Source of the DNA: Desulfofundulus luciae
GTDB lineage: Bacteria; Bacillota; Desulfotomaculia; Desulfotomaculales; Desulfovirgulaceae
Assembly: GCF_030813795.1 (NCBI RefSeq)
Contig: NZ_JAUSUX010000017.1
Location: 1 to 54,573 of the forward strand
Reading direction: 5' to 3'
DNA length: 54,573 nucleotides
Under the pieces are notes generated by a model that was not told where the DNA came from, ran no database searches, and worked only from the letters and a program-made list of their open reading frames with translations. Each line of letters starts with the position of its first letter. The stretch's first letter is position 1. This document shows, in pieces, positions 31,113-41,019 of this stretch. The translations under genes were made by a program, and so were the position numbers.

Positions 31113-32312
31113 GTGGGGCTGCAGGCCTGGAAAGCATGGCTTATTTTAATGATTTTTACTCTGGGTACCAGCATAGTATCTCCCCTTTTGCCCATTTACC
31201 AGCACATCTTTCATCTTTCTAAAGGGAGTACGGTTTTAATTTTTGCCATTTACACTCTGGCGGTCATACCCTCCATGCTTCTTTTGGGTCAGTTATCGGA
31301 CCAGTTGGGCAGAAAACGGGTTATCTGGCCGGCCATGGCAGCCCTGACCACGGCCTCCATTCTACTGGGCAGCGCCATCAGCCCCGTCACCCTTTACCTG
31401 GGACGACTGATCCAGGGTCTTGCTTTAGGAGCTTTTCTGGGTACCTGCACCGCTTATGTGGTTGACCTGGCCCTGCCGCAGGCAAAGGCGCTGGCCGCCA
31501 TGCTGGCAGCCATCAGCTTCCGCCTGGGCTTTGGCCTGGGGCCGGGGTTGGCCGGAGCAATGGCCCAGTACCTCCCTCATCCGTTAAGTCTTCCTTTTTT
31601 ATTTCACATATTCCTCATGGCCCTGGGAATGATCATTCTGCACAGGACCCCGGAAACCATAGCCAACCGGCAGTTCCGGGGTATATCCGTCAGCATAGGC
31701 ATACCGGCCTCTCAAAAAGTGCCCTTTCTCCTTTTTATTGCTCCCTCGGCTTTTATCCTCACAGTCCTGGATTCCACCGTACTTTCCCTGGCCCCTCTGT
31801 TTATTGTGGAAATCCTGGGCTACCGCAATCTGGCCGTTATCGGACTGGTCTCCTTCCTGGTCCTGGGGGCTGGAGGTTTCTCGCAAATCCCCGCCGCATC
31901 CGTACCGCCCAAAAAATCCATAGTGTTGGGGCTTTTGTGGGGAACAACCAGCCTTTACCTGTTTTTTCTTGCTGCCCGGTTGCAAAATGTGGCCTTCATC
32001 GTCATTGCTTCAGCACTCATTGGTGCTGCCGCAGGGCTCATTGTTAAAGGCGGCGTAACTCTCTGCAGCTTAATAGTTCCCATTCAGGAAAGGGGAAGGC
32101 TCCTGTCTTCTTTTTACACCGCCTGCTACCTGGGTATGCTGGTTCCCCTGGGAACCGGCTACCTGGCCGACCGGATCGGCCTGTTTAAGGCCATGCTGGC
32201 CCTCTGCCTTACCTTAACCGCTATTGCTTTGATATTATCCCTGGGGACATCCCGCCTGGTGCCATATTCCCTCCCTGAAATAAAAGACTCACTGAAGACG
32301 CAGCAGCCATAA
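31113..32312 (+). CDS. Major facilitator superfamily transporter
   Basis: A 399-residue membrane protein with about 12 hydrophobic segments and the MFS loop signature GQLSDQLGRKRV between helices 2 and 3, a second AD-R type loop (GYLADRIGLF) in the C-terminal half, and the family's 6+6 layout. It is probably a drug or metabolite exporter driven by proton exchange; the substrate is not evident. GTG at 31113 follows AGAGGAGG by eight bases. It is transcribed divergently from the amino acid operon and stands alone. A TTGAGC/GATAAT pair upstream is too close to the ribosome site to be convincing as promoter. Confidence 0.9.
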   Translation: MGLQAWKAWLILMIFTLGTSIVSPLLPIYQHIFHLSKGSTVLIFAIYTLAVIPSMLLLGQLSDQLGRKRVIWPAMAALTTASILLGSAISPVTLYLGRLIQGLALGAFLGTCTAYVVDLALPQAKALAAMLAAISFRLGFGLGPGLAGAMAQYLPHPLSLPFLFHIFLMALGMIILHRTPETIANRQFRGISVSIGIPASQKVPFLLFIAPSAFILTVLDSTVLSLAPLFIVEILGYRNLAVIGLVSFLVLGAGGFSQIPAASVPPKKSIVLGLLWGTTSLYLFFLAARLQNVAFIVIASALIGAAAGLIVKGGVTLCSLIVPIQERGRLLSSFYTACYLGMLVPLGTGYLADRIGLFKAMLALCLTLTAIALILSLGTSRLVPYSLPEIKDSLKTQQP

Positions 32313-32387
32313 ACCCCGGTGGCCCGAAGATCCCCTTCTTATCACGGTCATCCGGAACAGACTGCAAAAATCGTACAGTAAAGACAG

Positions 32388-33365
32388 TTACCGGCGGCAT
32401 TTTTCTTTACAAGGCATTACTTTATCAACCGTGGCGATAATTAAATACCTCTCTTTTACCGGGTGACAGTCAAGAATGCTAAATCCAGCATCTTCCAACC
32501 AGTGCCTGAAATGCTCAAATGTCCACGTCCTCCCGCGGGCAGTATGAATGAGCATGTTAACATCAAAAAGGGCTGCCCGCCGGTTGGTGCCACGGATGAA
32601 ATCGAGGATGGCAATTCTGCCGGCTTTTTTTAACTGCCGTGCCACATGCTCGATTAAAGCTCGATTCTCCTCCTCCCCATAAAGCCGGCATATATTGCCA
32701 ATAAAGACCAGGTCATAATGACCCGGAGGTAAGCCCTGCCGGAAATCCCCTCCCACCAGCTTTATTCGCAGTTCCTGCTTTATATCGGGCGCCATTTCCT
32801 TGATTACCGCCGGAAGATCCAGCACCACCACCGCTGCCGCCCCCTGCCGGACAAACTCCCGGGCATAGACCAGCGTCCCTCCCCCCACATCCAGAACCTC
32901 CGGTGAATCCGGCAGGCCCCTCAGACAACAGCCAACCACCTCTTCTACCATGGGACTGGCATAATGGGCCAGGGCTTCCATCAAAAGCCTTAATTGTTCA
33001 GGCGCTCTCTTAATACGAACGGGCTTTCCGGTTTTTATGACCTCCGGCAATTGCAACCATAGCTTTAGTTCCTCATAATCGTACATAAACGAGAATCCTA
33101 CATAAACATCACTTTGCCGGTCAAAAAATAATTCCCGCGCAAACCGGCTCAATTTCACCTGCCCGCCGTCGATCACCAGGTAACCAAGCCCGGCCAGTGA
33201 TTCACAGAGAATCTCTAAAGGCCTGAGCTCCACTTCCAGTTGACTGGCCACTTGGGCAATAAAAAGGGGGCCTTTTTGCAACAAGTGAAATATCCCCATT
33301 TCCGCTGCTGCCCCCACCACCAGTAATTCTTCCGGAAGACGCAATGCCTGTATATCTGGTTTCAT
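32388..33365 (-). CDS. SAM-dependent methyltransferase of the small-molecule O-methyltransferase type
   Basis: This 325-residue protein has an N-terminal winged-helix dimerisation domain (about 5-90), as in hydroxyneurosporene/caffeate-type O-methyltransferases, followed by a Rossmann methyltransferase domain with EVLDVGGGTLVYARE (motif I at 156-170) and VVVLDLPAVIKE. The acceptor is unknown. It is about 20 bp from the DUF2148 gene upstream, and the two may be cotranscribed. Closely related families include ring or side-chain methylases of secondary metabolism, but no other biosynthetic genes are nearby. Start ATG at 33365. Confidence 0.85.
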   Translation of the reverse strand: MKPDIQALRLPEELLVVGAAAEMGIFHLLQKGPLFIAQVASQLEVELRPLEILCESLAGLGYLVIDGGQVKLSRFARELFFDRQSDVYVGFSFMYDYEELKLWLQLPEVIKTGKPVRIKRAPEQLRLLMEALAHYASPMVEEVVGCCLRGLPDSPEVLDVGGGTLVYAREFVRQGAAAVVVLDLPAVIKEMAPDIKQELRIKLVGGDFRQGLPPGHYDLVFIGNICRLYGEEENRALIEHVARQLKKAGRIAILDFIRGTNRRAALFDVNMLIHTARGRTWTFEHFRHWLEDAGFSILDCHPVKERYLIIATVDKVMPCKEKCRR

Positions 33366-33390
33366 AAATCGATTTCTCCCACCTGCATTT

Positions 33391-33930
33391 TTAATCCTTC
33401 CTTGGTGGACCCGTCCTTAAATCAAAGAAAACATTCTTGCCTGCGGCAGCCAGCGGCACTCCTACCGCCATCTCCCCGCTCACCAAACCTAGATTTTTGG
33501 CCGCCACGCCTACCGAATACATTATGCGGTTGTCGGCGTTAAAAATGCTGGCCGTCTTCACGGCAGAACCCAGGGCGATGCCCAGATCCAGCACGCGCCA
33601 GGCACAAAGGGGCTTTGCTGCCCCGCTGTTCCTGCGCTCCTCACAGGTAGCCACCCCGCATTCCCCGCAGTTCAAACCCCCGGTCCTGGGTGCCACCAGA
33701 GAAAGCATTAACACCGCGGCCGACTTGCGCAGGCTATTGGCATTTAAACTGAAAAAGTCCCTTCCCGTAACCTGGGCCAAACGGTCCAGTTCTCCGGCCA
33801 GGCGTTCCAGGTCTTTTCCTTCCAGAATTTTGATTTCCAGAAAGTCCTGCCCCCGGGTTTTAGGGGCCGTTCTGGCCGACAAAGCCATAAACTGAGCCAC
33901 CATATTCAAGGCTTGATTAATGGCCTCCAT
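33391..33930 (-). CDS. DUF2148 ferredoxin-domain protein
   Basis: A 179-residue protein of the DUF2148 family, common in strict anaerobes. Cysteines C88, C91, C96 and C109 in LNCGECGVATCEE and AAKPLCAW suggest an iron-sulfur cluster. Its function is unknown. The ATG at 33930 has GGGGAGGG six bases upstream; the open frame continues upstream to 34080 but without a better start. It lies between the methyltransferase and TRAP genes. Confidence 0.85.
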   Translation of the reverse strand: MEAINQALNMVAQFMALSARTAPKTRGQDFLEIKILEGKDLERLAGELDRLAQVTGRDFFSLNANSLRKSAAVLMLSLVAPRTGGLNCGECGVATCEERRNSGAAKPLCAWRVLDLGIALGSAVKTASIFNADNRIMYSVGVAAKNLGLVSGEMAVGVPLAAAGKNVFFDLRTGPPRKD

Positions 33931-34083
33931 GATATCCCTCCCCTCAAAAGCTTGCCAGGAACACTTGCCGGACTCCTTTACCACGGCTCCGGCGCCAGCC
34001 AGGCAAAAAAACCTCCCTTGTAACAGACCACCGGGTGCTCTCACCCCCTTATCTTTCATCTTCGCAAGGGCAAAATCCAACCA

Positions 34084-36033
34084 TCACTCACCACCGGCAC
34101 CGGCCTTTAATTTTAAGTTCCCCGGCGGTTCCCTTTTTTCCGGACCATCAGGTAGAAATTTTCGACCGGCATGGCCACCGAAATAATGCCACCAAAAAAC
34201 TAATAATAGCAACAATAAACCTGCCAAGCTGCTTTTAAGGTCCGGCAATATCAGCAGCACAGCAACGGTAAGAAAAACCACCCTCTCCATAAGGGATAAC
34301 GGACGGGCTAACACCCCTTCCAGCCCGGCGGCCAGAGCCATTACTCCTAACATGGTAAAAATCGTAGCCGCCACAATTTCCCCCGGTTTACCCACCATTA
34401 AAAGAGCCGGATTGGCCACAAAGGCAAAAGGCACCAAAAAGCCGGCAATGCCCAACCGGCTGGCCGTAAAGCCGGTGTGAAAGGGGTTTGAACCGGCGAT
34501 GACCGCTGCCGCATAAGCTGCCAGGGCCACAGGCGGAGTAATAAATGATATGGCCCCGAAATAAAGCATAAACATATGGGTGGCCAGGGGCATTATCCCC
34601 AAATCATTAATTATTGGGCCAACAATCAAGACCAGAATCAGGTAGGCCGGGGTAATGGGCAGACCCATCCCTAAAACCAGGGAGGCCAGGGCGGTAAAGA
34701 TCAAAACCAGAAGCAGGGAACCGGCAGATATATGGGTGATGAACCCGGCCAGCTTAACTCCCAGACCGGTTAACATAACTACCCCCACAATGATGCCGGC
34801 ACAGGCACAGGTGAGGGCTACATCCAGCGCAGCCTTGCCGGTTTCCACCAGGCAAGCCCATATCCGCCGGAACCCCATGCGGGTGGAAGGACGCAGGGCC
34901 GCCACCAGAATAATTAACACCGAACCCCAAATAGCCACCGTCGAGGGGGAATCGGGCATCCTGACCAGCAAATACACCAGCACCACTAACGGTACCATCA
35001 GGTGCCCCAGGTTTAAAAGGGTTGTCTTCAAGGGAGGTATTTCCTCATCTTGTAATCCGCGCAGCCCCAGTTTAACCGCCCTGAAGTGGATCATGCAGAA
35101 AAGGGAAAAGTAATAAAGAACAGCAGGGATGAAAGCGGCCCTGGCTATGGTAAGATAAGGCACTCCTAAAAGCTCGGCCATAATAAAAGCCGTTGCTCCC
35201 ATTAGCGGCGGCATGATCACTCCGCCGGTGGAGGAAACCGCTTCCACCGCCGCGGCGAAGTGTGGAGGATAACCCAGCCGTTTCATCAGGGGAATGGTGA
35301 AGGATCCCGTCCCCACCACATTGGCAATGGCGCTGCCGCTGATGCAGCCAAAAAGGCCACTGGAAATGATCTCGATCTTTGCCGGCCCGCCTCTGGCCCG
35401 ACCTGCCAAACCGAGAGCAAGATTATTGAAAAACTCCCCTCCACCCGACTCCTTCAAAAATGTAGAAAAAGCAACAAAAAGGTAGAGGAACCCGGCACTG
35501 ACACCCAGGGCCACCCCAAAAATGCCTTCAGTCATCAAGTAAAGCTGGCCCACTACCCGCTCCACCGAATAGGCACGGTGACCCAGGTTGCCGGGCAATA
35601 AATCGCCCCACAGGGCATATGCTATGAAGATAAGGGAAACTAAAGGCAGGGGCCAGCCCACCGAGCGCCTGGTGGCTTCCAGTAAAGCGATCAGGAGCAC
35701 CAAACCAAGCCACATTTCCCAGGGCTCCACTTTACCCAGGCGCTCGGCAATGGCCACATGGCAAAGGGCCAAATAAAGCGTTGAAGCAAGACCACCCAGG
35801 AGGAAAAGCGCATCTACCAGGGCACCTATCCAGCCTTTGACCCTGCTCTGCCCGCTTCTCCCCATGGGACGAAGTAAAAAAAGGAGGGTGAGGGCAAAGG
35901 CCAGGTGTACCGCCCGTTGGGGAATGGAAGAAAGCTCTCCCATAACCCCGGTGTATAGCTGGAAAATGGACCACAGGGCAGCCACCAGGGAAGCCCAAAA
36001 ATTTCTGTCCAGGTTAAAGGTTTTGATTAACAC
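34084..36033 (-). CDS. TRAP transporter fused permease (TAXI type, DctQM fusion)
   Basis: A 649-residue integral membrane protein with roughly 16-18 hydrophobic helices. The first ~180 residues correspond to the small DctQ-like part and the rest to the 12-helix DctM-like part, with conserved GSAIANVVGTGSFTIPLMKR and GGVIMPPLMGATAFIMAE. Fused permeases of this kind work with TAXI receptors, and the gene lies 34 bp after one. It imports an organic acid using a sodium or proton gradient; the substrate cannot be read from sequence. Start GTG at 36033 behind GAGGAAAG. Confidence 0.93.
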   Translation of the reverse strand: MLIKTFNLDRNFWASLVAALWSIFQLYTGVMGELSSIPQRAVHLAFALTLLFLLRPMGRSGQSRVKGWIGALVDALFLLGGLASTLYLALCHVAIAERLGKVEPWEMWLGLVLLIALLEATRRSVGWPLPLVSLIFIAYALWGDLLPGNLGHRAYSVERVVGQLYLMTEGIFGVALGVSAGFLYLFVAFSTFLKESGGGEFFNNLALGLAGRARGGPAKIEIISSGLFGCISGSAIANVVGTGSFTIPLMKRLGYPPHFAAAVEAVSSTGGVIMPPLMGATAFIMAELLGVPYLTIARAAFIPAVLYYFSLFCMIHFRAVKLGLRGLQDEEIPPLKTTLLNLGHLMVPLVVLVYLLVRMPDSPSTVAIWGSVLIILVAALRPSTRMGFRRIWACLVETGKAALDVALTCACAGIIVGVVMLTGLGVKLAGFITHISAGSLLLVLIFTALASLVLGMGLPITPAYLILVLIVGPIINDLGIMPLATHMFMLYFGAISFITPPVALAAYAAAVIAGSNPFHTGFTASRLGIAGFLVPFAFVANPALLMVGKPGEIVAATIFTMLGVMALAAGLEGVLARPLSLMERVVFLTVAVLLILPDLKSSLAGLLLLLLVFWWHYFGGHAGRKFLPDGPEKREPPGNLKLKAGAGGE

Positions 36034-36067
36034 CTTTCCTCACCCCCCCTTATGTCCCAAATTTTGG

Positions 36068-37111
36068 CTATTCTACCAGATTTTCTGGAATCTGTACCCC
36101 CTTTTCCCGGAGGAGCTTTGCCGCACCCGGGTGAAATGGAGCGGTTATCTGACCCATTTCCAGATATTTTTTAACCTGCTCCAGGGTGTATTCCTTGCCT
36201 GCCGGGTGAGCTTTGGCCAGATAATCGTTGTTTTCCACAATAACTCTGGTAATGTCATAAACCAACTGGGGATCAGCAGAGGCATTCACCCCCACCAGCA
36301 AGTACTGACCCGGCGCACCGGCATAGGGCCTGGTTTGTCCTTTATAAGTGTTGGCCGGAATTTCCCGTGGTTTCCAGTAGGGGTGCTTCTTAACGAATTT
36401 CTCCATTTTATCCTCATCGGCGGATATAAAGCGCACCCGTGTAGATTCGGTGAGGTCCATCAAAGCCGAAGCCCGGGGATAGGCAGACAATACGGCCATA
36501 TCAATGGTCCGGTTTTTTAAGGCTTCCACCTGCTGGGCAAAGGTAATATAGGTTATGGTCACCTCTTCGGGCTTAATTCCGTACAGCTTTAACAGCTCCT
36601 GAAGAGGGAGGGAAATTCCCGGAGAAGTGCATCCAACCTTGCGGCCCCGCAAGTCCGCCAGGGACTTTATGGGGGAATCCTCCAGCACCACATAAGCCAT
36701 GCCCACTTCATGACCAGCCAGCAGCGTTCTGAGATTGGGCAGCTTCTCCCCCGCAAAGGTATAGGTTCCCTGACGGGCAAAAGCCATCACATCGGAAGAA
36801 ACCAGCCCTATGGTAAACTCACCGCTGTTCAAAAAGCGTGCCGTCTGGGTGAGCACCGGCGCCGGCTCGGGAGTGGCCCTCACATAGGACAACTTTTCAT
36901 TAATTAAATTGGCAATGGCCGTACCCACCACCTGGTACACTCCACCGGTGCCGCCGGTCCCTACGGAAATATCCCGGCGGGCACTTTTCTGAACTGTCTT
37001 ATCATCCTGCGACGACCTGGCACAACCGGCGGCTGAAGCTAAAAGCAATAGCAAACACAAGATACCCACCGCCAGCCACCTTATCCTGGCCCTGGCATCG
37101 TTTTGTCCCAT
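36068..37111 (-). CDS. TAXI-family TRAP solute-binding lipoprotein
   Basis: A 347-residue receptor. The signal peptide has a basic N-terminus, a hydrophobic run (LAVGILCLLLLLASA) and a lipobox ending AAGC near residue 30, so it is a lipoprotein on the outer face of the membrane. The mature part begins ISVGTGGTGGVYQVVGTAIA, a hallmark of TAXI receptors. It delivers its ligand to the fused permease encoded next. ATG at 37111 is preceded by GGAGGAGGAG; an in-frame start 11 codons upstream would place the SD inside the coding region. Confidence 0.93.
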   Translation of the reverse strand: MGQNDARARIRWLAVGILCLLLLLASAAGCARSSQDDKTVQKSARRDISVGTGGTGGVYQVVGTAIANLINEKLSYVRATPEPAPVLTQTARFLNSGEFTIGLVSSDVMAFARQGTYTFAGEKLPNLRTLLAGHEVGMAYVVLEDSPIKSLADLRGRKVGCTSPGISLPLQELLKLYGIKPEEVTITYITFAQQVEALKNRTIDMAVLSAYPRASALMDLTESTRVRFISADEDKMEKFVKKHPYWKPREIPANTYKGQTRPYAGAPGQYLLVGVNASADPQLVYDITRVIVENNDYLAKAHPAGKEYTLEQVKKYLEMGQITAPFHPGAAKLLREKGVQIPENLVE

Positions 37112-37189
37112 CCCTGCTCCTCCTCCTTCTGTTTTTTCTAACATTTTGCCATAAATCCTCCAGCATGGGGAATTGGTTCAGCCAGTGGT

Positions 37190-37224
37190 AAGAAAATGCC
37201 GCCCGAAAGTCATTACCAGGCGGC
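37190..37224 (-). terminator. Probable terminator after the MFS gene
   Basis: Leftward hairpin with a GCCGCC/GGCGGC stem (37224-37219 and 37203-37198) followed by ATTTTCTT. It stands in the 283-bp gap between the MFS gene and the TAXI receptor gene. The stem is short and the loop is 15 nt. Confidence 0.5.
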
Positions 37225-37394
37225 GAAAGGAAAGCAGGAGCAAAACCCCCTCTTTTTTGTGATTAGCGGGGAAAGAGAGCCGGTCAAAAAGTTAGTCGGC
37301 GCGGCGGTTATTCCTCCTTTATTACGGTACTCCGGGATAAACCGCCGGTCCCGGGTTTTCAGGGGATTTTTCGACATTTTTGAAAACTTTATGG

Positions 37395-38630
37395 TCAATC
37401 CCCTGGAGACATGCTTTCGTGGCCACCGGCCCTCAACCCCACCTCCGGACGGCCTGAAGGTATACGGCCGCAGGCACGGAAAAGAACGTAGAGAAAAAGA
37501 AGCAACGTGAGCAGGGGCAACCAGGCCAGAGCGAAAAAAGCACCGCGGTAGGAAAAAAAGTCGCTCAAAAGACCGGTCAGGATGGGACCCAGAAAATAGC
37601 CGGTATCAACGGAGGCAGAAAAAATGCCCAGCGCAGTACCGCGGCTCCCCGCGGGTGCATGTTCCACCACATAGACATTCAGGGTGGGGTAGGACAAACC
37701 GTAGCCCAGGCCGTAAACCACCGCCACGGCTATTAAAAAGGCAGGTGTATGGAGCACCGATAGACCCATCATGCCCAGGGCAATCAGGCTCACCGCCGGC
37801 ACTATCACCATCACCCGCCCCACTTTATCCGACAGACCACCCATGGTAAGGCGCACGAAAATGATAACCAGGGAGAAAATCAGAAAAAATAACGACGCAA
37901 TTCCCGTGCTGGCCAGATGGGCAATGGCCAGCGGCAAAAAGGACATCACTCCACCCTGGGTACAGGAGCAGCTGGCAAAGATCAAGGAGGGAAATAACAC
38001 ATCCCTGCTTGCCAGCACCGCCAAAAACGGTTGCCTTTCCTCCCGCACAGCCATCACTTGGCTTCCGGGCAACCTTAAAATTAAGATAAAAGCCAGAGCC
38101 GCAGCCAGACTGGGAATAAGCACCACCAGTTTAAACGAGGCGGAAGCAGCCAGTTTCATCCCCACCGTAGGACCGAAACCCACAGCCAAACTGACACAGG
38201 TAGCATAAACAGCCACCGCCCGGGCCAGCCTTTCCCGGGGTACAATCTCGGTAATGGTGACGAGAGAAGACACGGTATAGGCGGCCAGACCCAGCCCATG
38301 CAGGAGGCGGTACACGGTAAGCAACACCAGGGAAGAGGTGGTGATATAGAGGAGCGGGGCTATGACAAAGATTCCTATTCCTGCCAGCATAAATATTTTG
38401 CGCTGAAAGCGGTCCACCAGGGTACCCACAAAAGGCCTCAGGAAAATGGCGGTAAAAGAAAAAGCACCTACCACAATACCGCTCTCGGTCCCGCCGTAAC
38501 CGGCACGCTGCAGGACAATGGGAAAAACCGGCATAAAATAAAAATATGCTCCGTAAAAAATGCAGGAAGCGATATAAATAGAAAGAAAATTTAACGTAAT
38601 GAAGCCCCTATCTCTTACATTATCTGCCAT
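37395..38630 (-). CDS. Major facilitator superfamily transporter
   Basis: A 411-residue protein with about 12 membrane helices, the loop GTLVDRFQRKIFML after helix 2 and GGLSDKVGRVMVIVPA after helix 8. It belongs to the general MFS-1 group of exporters or metabolite porters; the substrate is unknown. ATG at 38630 has GAGGGGTGG upstream. It lies 99 bp beyond the sirtuin gene and may be the last member of the catabolic cluster. Confidence 0.9.
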   Translation of the reverse strand: MADNVRDRGFITLNFLSIYIASCIFYGAYFYFMPVFPIVLQRAGYGGTESGIVVGAFSFTAIFLRPFVGTLVDRFQRKIFMLAGIGIFVIAPLLYITTSSLVLLTVYRLLHGLGLAAYTVSSLVTITEIVPRERLARAVAVYATCVSLAVGFGPTVGMKLAASASFKLVVLIPSLAAALAFILILRLPGSQVMAVREERQPFLAVLASRDVLFPSLIFASCSCTQGGVMSFLPLAIAHLASTGIASLFFLIFSLVIIFVRLTMGGLSDKVGRVMVIVPAVSLIALGMMGLSVLHTPAFLIAVAVVYGLGYGLSYPTLNVYVVEHAPAGSRGTALGIFSASVDTGYFLGPILTGLLSDFFSYRGAFFALAWLPLLTLLLFLYVLFRACGRIPSGRPEVGLRAGGHESMSPGD

Positions 38631-38729
38631 AATTCCACCCCTCAGGCAGCCCTCCGGCTTGAATTGCTTTCCCGTGACCACCATTGTTTGCCCTATCCCC
38701 CGGCTCTGCCTTTGAGAACCCCGGCGAAT

Positions 38730-39479
38730 TTAACGGGTGGCCAACAGGAGGTTAACCACATCGGTCAGGACGCGCCCGATACTTTCCCGCACAACCACCT
38801 CGGCCCGATCATCCCAGGGAGTGGGGTCCCGGTTGATAATTACAAAACGGGGAACCCTGCCCGGCAGGTCAGCCACGGGGTACACCTGCAGGCTGGTACC
38901 AATTACCAGCAACAACTGGCAGCCCGCCAGCGCCTCCAGGGCTGCAAAGTAATCCGGGTGCATCTGGTCACCAAAAAGCACCGCCACCGGTCTTACCAGT
39001 CCGCCACAGGCAGGGCAACAGGGCGGGACAGTCCCGGCATTGAACTGCTCCACCACCTGGTCAAAGGTTTCTTCGTGGCGGCAGCGCAGGCAGTAAAAAG
39101 TCCTCAGGTGACCGTGAACCTCCCAAACCTGCTTTGAACCGGCCCTCTTATGCAGGCTGTCCACATTTTGGGTGATTACACCGGCCAGGTAGCCCATCTC
39201 TTCCAGCCGCACCAGGGCATGGTGGCCGGCATTGGGCTCGCAGTCGGCCCAGGTCAACCAGCGGGGAATGGCCCTCCGGTAATAGGCTTCGGGGTCCCGG
39301 TACAGGGCCTCTACACTGGCCACTTCCATGGGATTTTCTTTGGTCCAGCGCCCGGTCCCCGGGCTGCGGTAATCGGGTATCCCGCTTTCGGTGCTTATAC
39401 CCGCCCCGGTTAAAGCCAGGGTTTTGCCGGACCAGCGCAAAAGCGTGGCAATACGCTCAATATCTTTTTCGTATGACAC
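38730..39479 (-). CDS. cobB: NAD-dependent protein deacylase, Sir2 family
   Basis: A 249-residue sirtuin that removes acetyl or other acyl groups from lysines using NAD. The NAD loop is GAGISTESGIPDYRS (25-39), TQNVDSLH at 103-110, and the catalytic His122 is in VHGHL. Zinc ligands are C130/C133 and C155/C158. The start is GTG at 39479 behind GGGGGTG, only 11 bp after the stop of an AMP-forming acyl-CoA ligase. Bacterial sirtuins reactivate acylated acyl-CoA ligases, and this ligase carries the expected lysine motif, so it is a likely substrate. No acetyltransferase gene is visible nearby. Confidence 0.93.
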   Translation of the reverse strand: MSYEKDIERIATLLRWSGKTLALTGAGISTESGIPDYRSPGTGRWTKENPMEVASVEALYRDPEAYYRRAIPRWLTWADCEPNAGHHALVRLEEMGYLAGVITQNVDSLHKRAGSKQVWEVHGHLRTFYCLRCRHEETFDQVVEQFNAGTVPPCCPACGGLVRPVAVLFGDQMHPDYFAALEALAGCQLLLVIGTSLQVYPVADLPGRVPRFVIINRDPTPWDDRAEVVVRESIGRVLTDVVNLLLATR

Positions 39480-39490
39480 TTTTTCACCCC

Positions 39491-41017
39491 CTATATGCTG
39501 CGGCCCGAGGCCTCCCATTCCCTCAATACCTGTTTTCTCAATTTTCCCGTGGCCGTGCGGGGCAGACTGGCCACAAACTGGATATACCTGGGCTTTTTAT
39601 ATCCGGCCAGACGCCGGGCACAGAAACTTCGGATTTCTTCCTCCGAAATGCCGTTATCGGCTACCACAAAGGCCTTGATGGCTTCTCCCCACTGGTCATC
39701 GGGAACGCCGATTACGGCTGCTTCCCGCACGCCCGGGCATTGCAAGAGCACGTCTTCCACTTCCCGGGAAGAAACGTTCAGACCGCCGGTAATAATGAGA
39801 TCTTTCACCCGGTCGGTGATATATAAATAACCATCCCCATCAAAGCTGCCCACATCACCGGTATGGAACCAGCCATCCCTCAGGGCCTCCCGGGTGGCCA
39901 TCTCATCCTGGTAATATCCCAGCATCACCGTATGGTCTCCCGGCGCTCCGCTGCGGACGAGGATTTCCCCCGACCCCAGGCCCGGGTCGGCTATAGTTAC
40001 CTCCACCCCCGGTACCGGCCGCCCGACAGAATGGGGCTTTTCCATCTGATCCCGCCCCCAGAGGCAACTGATCATTCCCGTTTCGGTAGAAGCATAAAAG
40101 CTATACAATTGAACTGCGGGAAGCACCTCCCACAGGCGCTCCTTTAAGCTTACGGGACAGCTTTCACCCGTCAGCAAAAGGCCCCGCCAGGAATCCATCT
40201 TTCTCAGTCGCTCAACCGGCACCTCCTCTAAAAGCATGCGGGCCATGGTGGGTACCATGCCTACCACCGTGGCTCTGTAGCTGGCAATAATATCTACCAG
40301 CTCTTTAGGCCGGTAGGGGGTACCCAGCAGACAGACGGTGCTGCCCAGACCCACCGCCTGGACCAGTCTCCCCCAACCTGTGCGGTGACAGAGGGGGGTG
40401 GTGATTACAAACACATCCTCTTCTTTAAAGGGAAACACCGTAAGGCAGTTAAAATATTGCCCCACCACCACGTTGGCGTTGGTCAACATGACTCCTTTGG
40501 GCTTCCCCGTGCTGCCGGAAGTATAGCAAATGGAATGAAGATCGGCCAGGCGGGGCTCAGGCCACAGGGGCTGAGAATCTCCTTCCAGTGGTATCCTTCG
40601 ATAAGGTATGGCCCAGGGAGGCAAATCCTCTCCCGCCGCAATATATACCGGGCTTACCTTTATTTCCGGGAGTATCTCTTCCAGCACCGGACGGGTAAAA
40701 TCATCAAAGGCCAGGGCATCGGGCCGGGAATGTTCCAGAATGTACTTTAGCTCTTCTCCCCGGGAACGAAAACTGACGGGAACCAGCACCACCCCCGCCC
40801 GGGAAGCGGCAAAAAATAATTCCACCCACTGGATGCTGTTGCGCAGGAAAAGCGCCAGCTTCTTTCCTCGTTCCAGGCCCAAAACCTTTAGGCCCCGAAC
40901 CAGGCAGTCAACCCGCTTATCCAGCCAGCCGTAACTTACCTCCTGTCCGTTAAAAACCAAACAGATTTTCTGGCCCTGCCTTCGCGCATTTGCCCTTAAT
41001 AAAAACGCCACATTCAC
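39491..41017 (-). CDS. AMP-forming acyl-CoA ligase
   Basis: Activates a carboxylic acid to its CoA thioester with ATP. The 508 residues carry the ATP signature YTSGSTGKPKG near 168, YASTETGM, the hinge region DRVKDLIITGGLNVSSREVED, and the catalytic lysine in PRTATGK (486-492). That last motif fits the PX4GK pattern at which such ligases are switched off by lysine acylation. GTG at 41017 has GGAGGG eight bases upstream and follows the radical SAM gene by two bases. The substrate is unknown; neighbours suggest a medium-chain or branched acid taken up by the TRAP receptor encoded nearby. Confidence 0.92.
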   Translation of the reverse strand: MNVAFLLRANARRQGQKICLVFNGQEVSYGWLDKRVDCLVRGLKVLGLERGKKLALFLRNSIQWVELFFAASRAGVVLVPVSFRSRGEELKYILEHSRPDALAFDDFTRPVLEEILPEIKVSPVYIAAGEDLPPWAIPYRRIPLEGDSQPLWPEPRLADLHSICYTSGSTGKPKGVMLTNANVVVGQYFNCLTVFPFKEEDVFVITTPLCHRTGWGRLVQAVGLGSTVCLLGTPYRPKELVDIIASYRATVVGMVPTMARMLLEEVPVERLRKMDSWRGLLLTGESCPVSLKERLWEVLPAVQLYSFYASTETGMISCLWGRDQMEKPHSVGRPVPGVEVTIADPGLGSGEILVRSGAPGDHTVMLGYYQDEMATREALRDGWFHTGDVGSFDGDGYLYITDRVKDLIITGGLNVSSREVEDVLLQCPGVREAAVIGVPDDQWGEAIKAFVVADNGISEEEIRSFCARRLAGYKKPRYIQFVASLPRTATGKLRKQVLREWEASGRSI

Positions 41018-41019
41018 CC

